DNA of 55,805 nucleotides from Akkermansiaceae bacterium (lineage in GTDB: Bacteria; Verrucomicrobiota; Verrucomicrobiia; Verrucomicrobiales; Akkermansiaceae), in NCBI GenBank assembly GCA_022510805.1, contig JAFLSS010000007.1, positions 1 through 55,805 on the forward strand, in the 5' to 3' direction. The position numbers were made by a program, and so were the translations under genes. Shown here piece by piece: positions 15,602 to 24,661 of the stretch (position 1 is its first letter; each line of letters starts with the position of its first letter). The notes under the pieces were generated by a model, which ran no database searches, had not been told where the DNA came from, and saw only the letters and a program-made list of their open reading frames with translations.

Positions 15602-16113
15602 ATTGGGCAGGGAGAGAAGAAGTGAAAAATGGAGGGTGATTTGTTTCCCCTGTAAACTGTATACTGGGGTTGCTTCAAACAAAAAACTCCATGTCTAAGA
15701 TTGCAGTATTCGCCCAGATTGCAAGACTAATTCCTCGCGAAATTATCATTTCAATTGCTCGTATGCGTATGTACAAAAAATTGGGCTCTTCTGTATTTTG
15801 CTATTGACATGATCCACTGTACATGCTAACTTGAAAGACAGCTGCGATTAAAATTTAAACAGCCCCTTCTCTGATCTCTGCCTACTGTGGATCTGCTTCG
15901 CGACAGGAAGCACGGCGGAGGTGTCAGGAAAAAGAAGTGTTGGCTTGCGCTGCGCGGGTGCAATGTCAGGCACTCGCGGCGCCCTTGTGACAGGTAGAGT
16001 GCTCTTCCTATGCCCCGCCTGTGGATCTATCAGCTATCAGCTAGTGCACGCTCGCGGTGCCCCGCCTGGCATCGCCGCTTCTGACAAGCTCTCTGATCGT
16101 GCCTTATTTCGTA
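15602..16113. other. Gene-poor stretch between island and Sel1 cluster
   Basis: About 500 bp without a convincing intact gene. It contains the possible transposase remnant at 15691-15807. Base composition changes from AT-rich to GC-rich across it, which fits an island boundary. No inverted repeats or target-site duplications could be seen by eye. Confidence 0.5.
15691..15807 (+). pseudogene. Possible N-terminal remnant of an IS4-type transposase
   Basis: A 38-codon frame starts MSKIAVFAQIARLIPREIII and ends at TGA. The pattern 'FAQ-I-x-LIPR' resembles the DUF4372 start of IS4-family transposases, but similarity is lost after about 25 residues. It is too short to be sure. Its place next to the integrase remnant favours mobile-element debris. 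Confidence 0.3.
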
Positions 16114-16142
16114 TTGCAGCTATAGGCGGGCCATGACATAAA
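16114..16142 (+). promoter_or_regulatory. Putative promoter of the Sel1 cluster
   Basis: TTGCAG (16114-16119), 17-bp spacer, CATAAA (16137-16142). It predicts a leader of about 19 nt before the ATG at 16168. It lacks the island palindrome. Confidence 0.4.
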
Positions 16143-16167
16143 CACTCACACCTAATAGTATCTCAAG

Positions 16168-18951
16168 ATGACGACTCATATTTCCCATGATGTTTCGCCG
16201 GAGTCTCTCTCCGGTGCGTCCTCCGCTTTCTCTAAGAAAGCTGTTTCCTTTTACAAAAAGTCTCTCAATATAAGTAGCAAGGATCCGGTTGCGGCGCTTG
16301 ACTACATGCTCGAGGCGGTGAGGCACGGGCATGCGCGGGCGCGGGCGCATCTGGTGCGGCTCTATGGGGAGGATACGCTCCGGCAGCTTCTGGCGCCGTC
16401 TTCTGTGCATGAGGCCAAGCCGGGTGCTCATTCGCCTGATCCTGTGTATGATGTCGCGCCCTTCGATGTGGCGTTTAAGGATGAACCTGATGAGGTGGCG
16501 CAGGCCTTGCTCAGGTCTTATCAGGATAAGATGATGCAGTGGGATGCCGAGGCGCTCTTCATGCTCGGCAAGTGCCGCGCCGAGGGTATAGGGATACAGC
16601 AAGATGAGGAGGAGGCGGGCCGGCTGTTCGCCAAGGCGGCTATGCTTGGGTATGCTCCGGCGCAATTTCGGTTGGGCTACTGTTATGAAACCGGTTATGG
16701 CATGCCTCATGACGAGAAAAAGGCGGCGCAGTGGCACTACATTGCTGCCAGGCTGGGGTATTTTCCCTCGCAATGTGCGCTCGGCTTTTACTATGAAATC
16801 GGCTTTGCTGTGCCGCAGAATGCTGCCAAGGCTGCCAGGTGGTACCGCGCCGCGGCGCGCTGCGGGTATGCCAAAGCTCAATATGAACTCGGGCGCTTCT
16901 ATGCGTGCGATTCCGGCGGGCTCGATGAGATAAACAAGGCGAAACACTGGCTTCGCCTCGCGGCGAAGCAGGGGTGCGCTGAGGCTCTGTATATGCTGGG
17001 AATCATCTACAAAGCGAGATCGAAGAGTGAGAAGAAGGTGCAGGAGGCCATCCGGCTGGTTCGCCAGGCGGCGGAGAAGAATATGCCTGAAGCTCAGTAT
17101 TTTCTGGGCCGGTGCTATATGATGGGGGATGGGGTTCTGCAGGACTTGGAGCAGGGGATGAAGTGGATTCACCTCGCTGCTGACCAGGAGCATGCCGCGG
17201 CGCTTGGTTTCTTGGGGGCCTGCCACTTCTACGGCACGGCTGTGCCGCAGGATTACGAGAAAGCGGTTCAGTATTTTCAGCAATCAGCCAATTTAGGCAA
17301 TGATGAGGCCATCTACATGCTCGGTTACTGCTACAACCATGGGCATGGTGTGCCGCAGGATGATAAGACTGCGGTCTCTTACTACCAAAAAGCGGTGGAG
17401 TTCAATAATACTGATGCTATGCTCAGCCTGGGGCACTGCTACTACAACGGCACGGGTAAGCCCCAGGATTATGAAAAGGCTATCAAGTTGTACAAGAAAG
17501 CGGCTAAAGGCGACAATGTTGACGCGATACTCGCTGTCGGCACCTGCTACTTCTACGGCCATGGTGTTGAGAAAAATGAGCAGAAAGGGCTCACGTATAT
17601 CCGCCGCGCGGCAAAGCAGGGCAATGCCTCTGCTCAATGCTTGCTCGCCTCCTGCTACAGCACCGGCAACGGCGTGCCGCAGGATTTCGATGAATCTTTG
17701 AAGTGGTATTTCGAAGCGGCTATGAAAAATAACCCCGAAGCTATGTTCGAGCTGAGCAAATGCTTCTATCACGGCACTGGTATTCCTGAGGATAAGGATC
17801 TCGCCTTCTGTATGCTGCACGCTTCCGCTGAGCTGGGCTATGTCTTTTCGCAGTTCACGCTCGGCATCTTCTACCAGATGGGCCTTGTCGTGGACAAAGA
17901 TGAGGAGGAGGCGGCCAAGTGGTACCTCCTCGCCGCGGAACAGGGGCTGGATGAAGCCCAACACAGTATCGGCTGCTGCTATGCCGACGGCGTGGGAGTG
18001 CCGCTTAATAGTGAGGAAGCGGTCAAGTGGTTCCGCCGCGCCAGCGATCAGGGATTAGCTTCGGCTCAGTTTTCCCTGGGGATGTGCTATGATATGGGCA
18101 AGGGGGTGGAGCATGATCCTTGTGAAGCTGCCAGGCTGTACAAGCTCGCGGCTAAGCAGAACTACGCCCCTGCGCAATACAACCTTGCCGTCAGCTACAA
18201 AACGGGGGACGGCGTGCCGAGGGATTTCAAGAAATCCTTTAAGTGGATGCTCCGCGCGGCCAAGAACGGAATCCACCAGGCGCAGTTGTCCGTGGGGATT
18301 TGTCTCGAGACCGGCACCGGCACGCAGCCGAATCATAAGGAAGCGTACAAGTGGATCCGCAGCGCAGCTGAAAATGGAGTTTGTGAGGCTCTGATGATTA
18401 TGGCTATCAAATGCATAGAGAACGACCCGCCCAATTTTGAGGAAGGTGTCATGTGGCTCATCCAAGCCGGAAATCAGGAGATGGTCGAGGCGCAATTCTT
18501 CCTCGGCTGCTTCTACGAGGACGACAGGGGGGGGCAGCAAGACATTTCCGAAGCGGCGCGGTGGTTCCTGCGTGCCGCGCAGCATGGGCATCTTCAGGCT
18601 CTTCACAAGTTGTTAAATTGCCTTCACCACGAAGAGTGCGCATTGGTTATCCCCTCCCGCAAGATTGCGCGCCTCAAGCGCGCTGCCGACAAGGAGGAGC
18701 CGGAGGCTATGCTCATCTACGGTCTTCTCCAGATCTTCGGTATAGGGAAGAAAATAAAGCAAGCCCCTGCTCAAGGGCTGGAGTTGGTGAAGCAAGCGGC
18801 CTATTGCAACCATGCCGATGCGCAATGTTTCCTGGGCAACTGCTACCACGTCGGGCTCGGGGTGGAGCCCGACCGGCAGAAGGCCATGCATTGGTGGTAC
18901 TTGGCCGCCAAAAATGGCAACGAATCAGCTACCGAAAACATGAAAAGCTGA
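16168..18951 (+). CDS. Large Sel1-repeat protein, 927 aa
   Basis: Apart from the first 45 residues, and a non-repeat stretch at about 85-115, the protein is a solenoid of roughly twenty Sel1 repeats of about 36 residues. They have the pattern 'A.Y.LG.CY..G.GVPQD...A..WY..AA' ('AQFRLGYCYETGYGMPHD', 'AIYMLGYCYNHGHGVPQD'). No signal peptide or membrane segment is visible, so it is probably cytoplasmic. Sel1 solenoids scaffold protein complexes; the partner is not evident. It is the first of three such genes in a row on the plus strand and is followed by a long hairpin at 18973-19019. Antisense open frames across it are by-products of the repeats. Confidence 0.92.
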   Translation: MTTHISHDVSPESLSGASSAFSKKAVSFYKKSLNISSKDPVAALDYMLEAVRHGHARARAHLVRLYGEDTLRQLLAPSSVHEAKPGAHSPDPVYDVAPFDVAFKDEPDEVAQALLRSYQDKMMQWDAEALFMLGKCRAEGIGIQQDEEEAGRLFAKAAMLGYAPAQFRLGYCYETGYGMPHDEKKAAQWHYIAARLGYFPSQCALGFYYEIGFAVPQNAAKAARWYRAAARCGYAKAQYELGRFYACDSGGLDEINKAKHWLRLAAKQGCAEALYMLGIIYKARSKSEKKVQEAIRLVRQAAEKNMPEAQYFLGRCYMMGDGVLQDLEQGMKWIHLAADQEHAAALGFLGACHFYGTAVPQDYEKAVQYFQQSANLGNDEAIYMLGYCYNHGHGVPQDDKTAVSYYQKAVEFNNTDAMLSLGHCYYNGTGKPQDYEKAIKLYKKAAKGDNVDAILAVGTCYFYGHGVEKNEQKGLTYIRRAAKQGNASAQCLLASCYSTGNGVPQDFDESLKWYFEAAMKNNPEAMFELSKCFYHGTGIPEDKDLAFCMLHASAELGYVFSQFTLGIFYQMGLVVDKDEEEAAKWYLLAAEQGLDEAQHSIGCCYADGVGVPLNSEEAVKWFRRASDQGLASAQFSLGMCYDMGKGVEHDPCEAARLYKLAAKQNYAPAQYNLAVSYKTGDGVPRDFKKSFKWMLRAAKNGIHQAQLSVGICLETGTGTQPNHKEAYKWIRSAAENGVCEALMIMAIKCIENDPPNFEEGVMWLIQAGNQEMVEAQFFLGCFYEDDRGGQQDISEAARWFLRAAQHGHLQALHKLLNCLHHEECALVIPSRKIARLKRAADKEEPEAMLIYGLLQIFGIGKKIKQAPAQGLELVKQAAYCNHADAQCFLGNCYHVGLGVEPDRQKAMHWWYLAAKNGNESATENMKS

Positions 18952-18972
18952 TGCAATAAGCAGCACGCAGTT

Positions 18973-19019
18973 CCGCTTCTGCGAGTCTTCCTAAAGGTAA
19001 GGAGTGCTCGCAGAAGCGG
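18973..19019 (+). terminator. Long hairpin between the first two Sel1 genes
   Basis: Perfect 13-bp arms CCGCTTCTGCGAG and CTCGCAGAAGCGG enclose a 21-nt loop that can partly pair further. No T-tract follows on the plus strand, so it may attenuate or stabilise the transcript rather than end it. The remaining 160 bp before the next gene shows no other feature. Confidence 0.5.
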
Positions 19020-19178
19020 ATGCCCGGCGCGGCGCACAAGGTCCACTCCCGCAGTAGGCCTGTGCTCCGGGTTTCCCTCCCCCCGCGCGCGCCACAGGAG
19101 CCACCGCCCGGCCTTGGCGCTGCTATCTGTTCATTTTCCCGGGTGGGCAAATATCAACCCTCTAAGAATCACCTTTAG

Positions 19179-21548
19179 ATGAAGTCCTCTATTTTCCATG
19201 ACTCACCTCCCCTTCTCCCGCCGGCGGCAGATGCCTCCGGCCATGAGAAATTAAGCACTCAAGAAAGGAACGAGATTGCCACCGCTGCCGCCAGCCTGAT
19301 GAGCGCCGCGCCCGGCAGCCCCGCCGCCGGCAGCGCCCCATGCGGGGCAGAACAGCCCGCGCCGCATGGGGATTCCCCCCTCGCGGCCTTGTCCGAGGAG
19401 TTCAGGGACAACGCGCAAAAGGCGGCGGAGTGGTACACAGGCGCCACCACTCAGCGCGGCTTTCTGTATGCGCTCGGCCTCAGCGCGGGCCCCCATCCTG
19501 AGGATGACCCGCACTGGTTCGCCCGCGCTCAGAAAGAGCAGCAGCCGGACGCGCCGCAGGAGACGCCACCCCCCACAAAGCAGCAGCTGGAGGAGGCGCG
19601 GCAGCTCTATGCGCAGGTGCTCCGCAAGTGGAGACAAGTGGTCTCGCCGGAGGAGAGAGAAGCCATCCTCCGCCTCCATCACCGCGCCGCAGAGCTCGGG
19701 CTTGCTGAGGCGCAGGAACACCTCGCGCGCCTGTATGCAGACGGATTCGGCGTGCCGCACGATGCGGCCGAAGCGGCCAAATGGTTCTTGCGCGCCGCCC
19801 GGCAAAACAACCGGGACGCCCAGTACCATATCGCCGCCATGTACGAACACGGCCAGGGGGTGCGGCAGAGTGATGAAGAGGCGTTCAAATGGTACGAGGC
19901 CGCCGCGAAGAACGGCCACCGCTGCGCCCAACTCTGCCTCAGCATCCTGTATAACGAAGGAGTCGGCGTCGAGCAAAACCCGGACGAAGCGGCCAAGTGG
20001 CGCCGCCTCGCTGCCTGGCATGAAAGCGGCCTCGATATCTCCACCCCCCGGCAGCACCCGAATCCTCCGGAGGCGGACACCGCGCCCGCGGCCGACAGCG
20101 AGGAGGCGATGCTGGCCAATGCGGCTCAGCAATGGTTTGAGAGCATGCAGGCGCAGAAGGATTATGAACTCGGGCTTGAGTACAGCAAGCGCTACGAGCA
20201 CTCATCCAGGAAATGGATAGCGGTCTATCTGCTCACCCACGCCGCCACACACGGCCACGAGAAAGCGCCGCTGGAGCTGGCGAAGATGTATCACACCGGC
20301 CGGGTTGCGCCCCAGGATTATGCAGAGGCCGCCAGATGGTACAGCAAGAGTCTCGCCTTCCACCACCCCGAAGCCCACCTGAATCTCGGCCACCTGTACA
20401 GAAGCGGACTCGGCGTGCCCATGGATACCGACAGCGCCTTGTACCACTACGAGCAAGCCGCCATATTGGGGAGTGCAGATGCTCAATACCTCTTGTCAGA
20501 ATTGCACACCAGCGGGGAGCTCAACACGGAGATCAATGCACAAACGGCGATCTTTTGGATCACGACCGCAGCGCACAACGGCCATGCCCTAGCGCAGTAC
20601 AAGCTGGGCATGCTCCACCTCAGCGGCTACAACAACAAACCCGCTCAGCCGCGCCTGGGCTACCTCTGGCTGGAGGCCTCCGCGCAGCAAGGCCTGGCAG
20701 AGGCGCAGTACTCCCTCGGCAGCATGTTCCTCAAGGGTAGTAACGGCGTGCCGCAGGACTTCGGCCGCGCGGCGCACTGGTTCACCCGCGCCGGCCAGCA
20801 GCAGCACGCCGCCGCGGAATACGAGCTCGGCGTGATCTGTGAAAAGGGGCTCGGCGCGGAGGCCAATGCCGCCGAAGCCCTCACGTGGTATACCCGGGCA
20901 GCGCAGCACGGCTATGCCGAGGCGCAGTACACCCTGGGGCTCCTGCACCGGGAGGGAAAAGGCGTGGAGAAGAGCGATAGCGCCGCCCTCTCGTGGCTCA
21001 TCCGCGCCGCCATGCAGGGGCACGTCACGGCTCAATACCTGGTCGGCAAGATGCATTTCCTCGGCCGGGGCATCCCCGAGAACAAGTCCATCGCGCTTTC
21101 CTGGTACCTCATCGCCGCCGAGAACAAGAACGCCGAGGCTCAGCACGCCCTGGCGCTCATGTATGAAAGCGGCCTCGGCGTGCCGCAGAGTGATACCGAG
21201 GCTTTCACATGGTATGAGCGAGCCACCATCAACGGCCATACGGAGTCGACCTATGCCCTGGCCACGCTGCACCTCCAGGGCCGGGGCACGCCGGCCAATG
21301 CCGCAGAAGCAGGCAAGCTCCTCCGAGAAGCCGCAAAGAAGAACCACCTCGGCGCGCTGTTCATCCTCGGGCTCATGCATGTGGTCGGCCTCGGTGTCAC
21401 GCAGAGCCACACCGAGGCGCTCACCTGGCTCCGGCGCGCGGCCAAACTGGGGCACGCCGGCGCCAAGAGCTTCATCTCCGGAATCGAGCAGCACCGCCCG
21501 GATCTGGAGTCCTCCGCACGCGACGAGCTGGCATACCTGTGTTCCTAG
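19179..21548 (+). CDS. Large Sel1-repeat protein, 789 aa
   Basis: The N-terminal 150 residues are low-complexity and rich in Pro, Ala and Glu ('PPLLPPAADASG', 'EETPPPTKQQLEEARQ'). A first block of about four Sel1 repeats follows (residues about 155-285), then a short linker, then a second block of about twelve repeats (about 335-775), for example 'AQYSLGSMFLKGSNGVPQDF' and 'AQYTLGLLHREGKGVEKSD'. No signal peptide is present. It is probably a cytoplasmic scaffold. Codon use is more GC-rich than in the preceding Sel1 gene, so the three genes are not a very recent tandem duplication. It ends 89 nt before the next Sel1 gene. Confidence 0.9.
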   Translation: MKSSIFHDSPPLLPPAADASGHEKLSTQERNEIATAAASLMSAAPGSPAAGSAPCGAEQPAPHGDSPLAALSEEFRDNAQKAAEWYTGATTQRGFLYALGLSAGPHPEDDPHWFARAQKEQQPDAPQETPPPTKQQLEEARQLYAQVLRKWRQVVSPEEREAILRLHHRAAELGLAEAQEHLARLYADGFGVPHDAAEAAKWFLRAARQNNRDAQYHIAAMYEHGQGVRQSDEEAFKWYEAAAKNGHRCAQLCLSILYNEGVGVEQNPDEAAKWRRLAAWHESGLDISTPRQHPNPPEADTAPAADSEEAMLANAAQQWFESMQAQKDYELGLEYSKRYEHSSRKWIAVYLLTHAATHGHEKAPLELAKMYHTGRVAPQDYAEAARWYSKSLAFHHPEAHLNLGHLYRSGLGVPMDTDSALYHYEQAAILGSADAQYLLSELHTSGELNTEINAQTAIFWITTAAHNGHALAQYKLGMLHLSGYNNKPAQPRLGYLWLEASAQQGLAEAQYSLGSMFLKGSNGVPQDFGRAAHWFTRAGQQQHAAAEYELGVICEKGLGAEANAAEALTWYTRAAQHGYAEAQYTLGLLHREGKGVEKSDSAALSWLIRAAMQGHVTAQYLVGKMHFLGRGIPENKSIALSWYLIAAENKNAEAQHALALMYESGLGVPQSDTEAFTWYERATINGHTESTYALATLHLQGRGTPANAAEAGKLLREAAKKNHLGALFILGLMHVVGLGVTQSHTEALTWLRRAAKLGHAGAKSFISGIEQHRPDLESSARDELAYLCS

Positions 21549-21637
21549 CCGGCGCCGCCACCCTGCGGCTCAGCCCCCCCGGACACACCGCATCTGCGCC
21601 ACCGCGCAGCCCTCACACCCTCAACCCCATCAACGAT

Positions 21638-24600
21638 ATGGAATCAGACTTCTCCTCATTCTCTCACACCCTCTGTGACCACTCACAACACCCGGCCTCG
21701 ACCATAGCCTATCTCAAGGCAGGCATCGGGCAGCTTCTTCACAACCAGCCCTACCTCGCCATCGCCAACCTGGTGCACGCCGCCATCAATGGCAACCCCG
21801 ATGCACCGCTCTACATCGGCCTGATCTTCAGCAGCGGTTACGGCATCACCCCGCAGCACCTCATCGCGCTCAAGTGGTTTGCCCGAGCGGCGAAATACGA
21901 CACCGCCCTCTCCCAATTCGTGCTCGGCACCATCTTCAGCACCGGGCTCGGCGTGCAGCGCAATATTGACACAGCCATCAAGTGGTACACCCGCGCGAGC
22001 GTGGGAGGACAGGTCGATGCGCAAATGCACTTGGGATCCATCTACTGCGGCGGCACAGAGCACCCCGTCAACTACCAAGAGGCGTTTAATTGCTTCTCCC
22101 ACGCCGCAACACACTGCCAAGCCGAGGCGTTGCTCGCCATCGGCCTTCTCTACGAATATGGGCTCGGCGTGGTGCAACACAGCGCCAAAGCAGCGTGGCA
22201 TTATGTCCGCGCGTCCGGCCAGGGCTGCGGGGAAGCCTCTTTCCGCCTGGGGTACATGTATATACTCGGCAGAGGCATACATCCGGACTACAACATGGGG
22301 ATCTCCCATCTTATCGACGCCGCTGAGCTCGGGCACCCCCTGGCGACTCATTTTCTCACCACGCTCTTGCAGGCGGGGATCAAGCAGGAGGCCGACAAAT
22401 CCGCCATGGCGATGAACCTTTTCGACCGGTTTGCTCATCATTACTACAACCACGCGCAGAATATCCTGCAGCGCTACGCCCGCTCCCCAAAGTCGACGCA
22501 TGAAATTCTCACCATGCTCCTGAACATGTACGCGCATCTCAAAGACACGCCTCCGCAGGGGCCCCTCGAAGAAAAATTCTCGAACCTCTCGGAAAAGGAT
22601 CTGAAGATCGACCCGTTCACGCATCAGCCCGAATACATAGCCGCCCTTATCCGTGACCTCAACAAGGATTTGGCGGCCGATTTCGCCTCGGACTTATTCT
22701 GGCTCAATGATCTGGAAATAGATATGGACACCCCAATATTCCATTCCATCGAGAATGAATATACACACCAGCTCTTCGAAACATCGATCTGCGGCGTAGA
22801 TGTGCTGTCGGAGCGCATCATTGAGTCCCCCATCCCCCAAAATACAGAAAAGAGCGGGGATGAGCCCCCATGCAACAGCAAGCGCTTCTTCACTGAACTA
22901 GATGAGGCCGCGCTGATGATCCTCCCGGATAAGAGCGAGGCCTCCCCCCCTGCCGAGAAAAATCAACACCTCTTCACGAGCGAAGAACCCTCCATGGACA
23001 TCAACAATGTTCTTTTCAGGAAGTACGTGGAGCGAGAGGAGTCTTCGGCCCTCCACACATATGTTCCTTACCGCGGCCTTAGAGACGCGCAGGAACACCG
23101 GGAGCTGAAGACCAGATCTGATTTTCAGACAGCCCGGATGGACCTCCTGCCCTACATGCCGCTGCGCTACAGAAAATGCGACGCAACGTGGGAGCCCCTG
23201 GATCTGGCGCCCGGCATAGAGGAAGAGTCATACCACCGCGAAATCCTCAGCCGGCTTCAGCACAAGCAGCCGAAGCCGAAAGCCGCCGAGCTCCGCAAGC
23301 TCGAACGCGCAGCCGGCAAGGGCAACGCCGCCGCCCAGCGAGACCTCGGGCTGCTGTACCTGAGCGGCCAAGGCGTGGCATACGATGCGCTGCACGCGCT
23401 CAAGTGGCTCACCTTCGCCTCCGAGCAGGATGACCCGGAAGCCATCTACTACCAAGCCCTCATCCACCGCTTCGGGCTCGACACCATCCCCGACACGCCA
23501 AGAGCCATACAACTGCTCACCCGCGCAGCAGATCTGAATCACCTCCCGGCGCAGTTCAGTCTCGGCCTGCTCCTTACCTACGGCCCGGACGAACCGGGCG
23601 CAAGCGCCAGGGGTGTCATCCACATCAAACAAGCGGCACGGCGTGGATACAGCCCCGCACAATACATGATGGGAATCCTCAGCATGCACCGGCGCGAGGA
23701 GTATCAGAACGAGGAAAGCGCCGAATTCTGGTTCCGGGAAGCCGCGGCAAATGAGCACCCCCAGGCCCAGTTTAACCTGTACATCCTGCATACGCGAAGC
23801 CTCACTCAGGACATCTCCGCAGAGGAAGGCTTCCGCAGCGTCAAGCGCGCCGCCCACAACGGACTCGCCCAGGCGCAGCTCTACCTCGGCGGCTGCCTTG
23901 TGATCGGCAACAGCGGAGAAACGCGCGACCTCGCCACTGCTGCCCTCTGGCTCAAGCGCGCCGCCCAGCAGGAGAACCGGCTCGCCCAATTCCTGCTGGG
24001 CTTATGCTACCGCCGGGGCTACGGCCTGCCGCGCAATCAGGAAGAATCCGGCAAGTGGATCCGGCACGCCGCTCGGCACATATGCCTCGATAACGCGCAT
24101 CTGAAGGACATCCCCTGTGGCCTGAAGATCCGCGGCAACGCAAACAACCTCACAGAAGCCGCCCACTTATTTGAGGACAAGGCCCGGGAGGGGGATGCCG
24201 ATGCGGAGTTCAACCTGGCCCTCTGCCACATGCACGGCTGGGGAGTCCCGAAAGATGAAGCCCAAGCCGCCCGCCTGTTCATAAACGCCGCGCAGCAAAA
24301 CCACGGCTTATCCATGTTCTACACCGGGTACTGCTACCTGCACGGCCTGGGCGTGCCGCAGAGCGACACCCTCGCGCACGAGTGGATCACGCGCGCCGCA
24401 GAAAACGAGGTGATGCAGGCCTTCTTTTATTTGGCGCTCATCTACTTCTGCGGCTGGGGCGTGCCAGCCCGCTCCGCGAAGGCCCTGTACTACCTGCTCC
24501 GCGCGACAGATAGCAACTACACCCCGGCCATCCGGCTGACGGATTTTATCCTACAAGCCCACGCCGGCAACACAAAGGCGGCGGCGGAGGCCTCCTCTGC

Positions 24601-24661
24601 ACTTGACAGAGACGGCGAGCATGAGTTACAATCCCCGGAAGATGAAGTCACGCAAAGATGA
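21638..24661 (+). CDS. Large Sel1-repeat protein, 1007 aa, overlapping lpxK
   Basis: Two Sel1 blocks (residues about 20-255 and 560-985) flank a 300-residue linker. The linker is acidic and without repeats, with aromatic-rich stretches ('ADFASDLFWLNDLEIDMDTP'). Repeats include 'AEFNLALCHMHGWGVPKDEA' and 'SMFYTGYCYLHGLGVPQSDT'. The ATG at 21638 (MESDFSSF) is preferred. A GTG further upstream would overlap the previous gene and give a proline-rich extension with no repeat character. The 3' end overlaps lpxK by 41 nt, which implies coupled translation and hints at an envelope-related role. No export signal is visible. Confidence 0.88.
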   Translation: MESDFSSFSHTLCDHSQHPASTIAYLKAGIGQLLHNQPYLAIANLVHAAINGNPDAPLYIGLIFSSGYGITPQHLIALKWFARAAKYDTALSQFVLGTIFSTGLGVQRNIDTAIKWYTRASVGGQVDAQMHLGSIYCGGTEHPVNYQEAFNCFSHAATHCQAEALLAIGLLYEYGLGVVQHSAKAAWHYVRASGQGCGEASFRLGYMYILGRGIHPDYNMGISHLIDAAELGHPLATHFLTTLLQAGIKQEADKSAMAMNLFDRFAHHYYNHAQNILQRYARSPKSTHEILTMLLNMYAHLKDTPPQGPLEEKFSNLSEKDLKIDPFTHQPEYIAALIRDLNKDLAADFASDLFWLNDLEIDMDTPIFHSIENEYTHQLFETSICGVDVLSERIIESPIPQNTEKSGDEPPCNSKRFFTELDEAALMILPDKSEASPPAEKNQHLFTSEEPSMDINNVLFRKYVEREESSALHTYVPYRGLRDAQEHRELKTRSDFQTARMDLLPYMPLRYRKCDATWEPLDLAPGIEEESYHREILSRLQHKQPKPKAAELRKLERAAGKGNAAAQRDLGLLYLSGQGVAYDALHALKWLTFASEQDDPEAIYYQALIHRFGLDTIPDTPRAIQLLTRAADLNHLPAQFSLGLLLTYGPDEPGASARGVIHIKQAARRGYSPAQYMMGILSMHRREEYQNEESAEFWFREAAANEHPQAQFNLYILHTRSLTQDISAEEGFRSVKRAAHNGLAQAQLYLGGCLVIGNSGETRDLATAALWLKRAAQQENRLAQFLLGLCYRRGYGLPRNQEESGKWIRHAARHICLDNAHLKDIPCGLKIRGNANNLTEAAHLFEDKAREGDADAEFNLALCHMHGWGVPKDEAQAARLFINAAQQNHGLSMFYTGYCYLHGLGVPQSDTLAHEWITRAAENEVMQAFFYLALIYFCGWGVPARSAKALYYLLRATDSNYTPAIRLTDFILQAHAGNTKAAAEASSALDRDGEHELQSPEDEVTQR

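Noticed and set aside
16120..17283. Minus-strand frames opposite the Sel1 genes
   Set aside because: The Sel1 repeat periodicity gives periodic antisense open frames. None has an independent start signal or family match.
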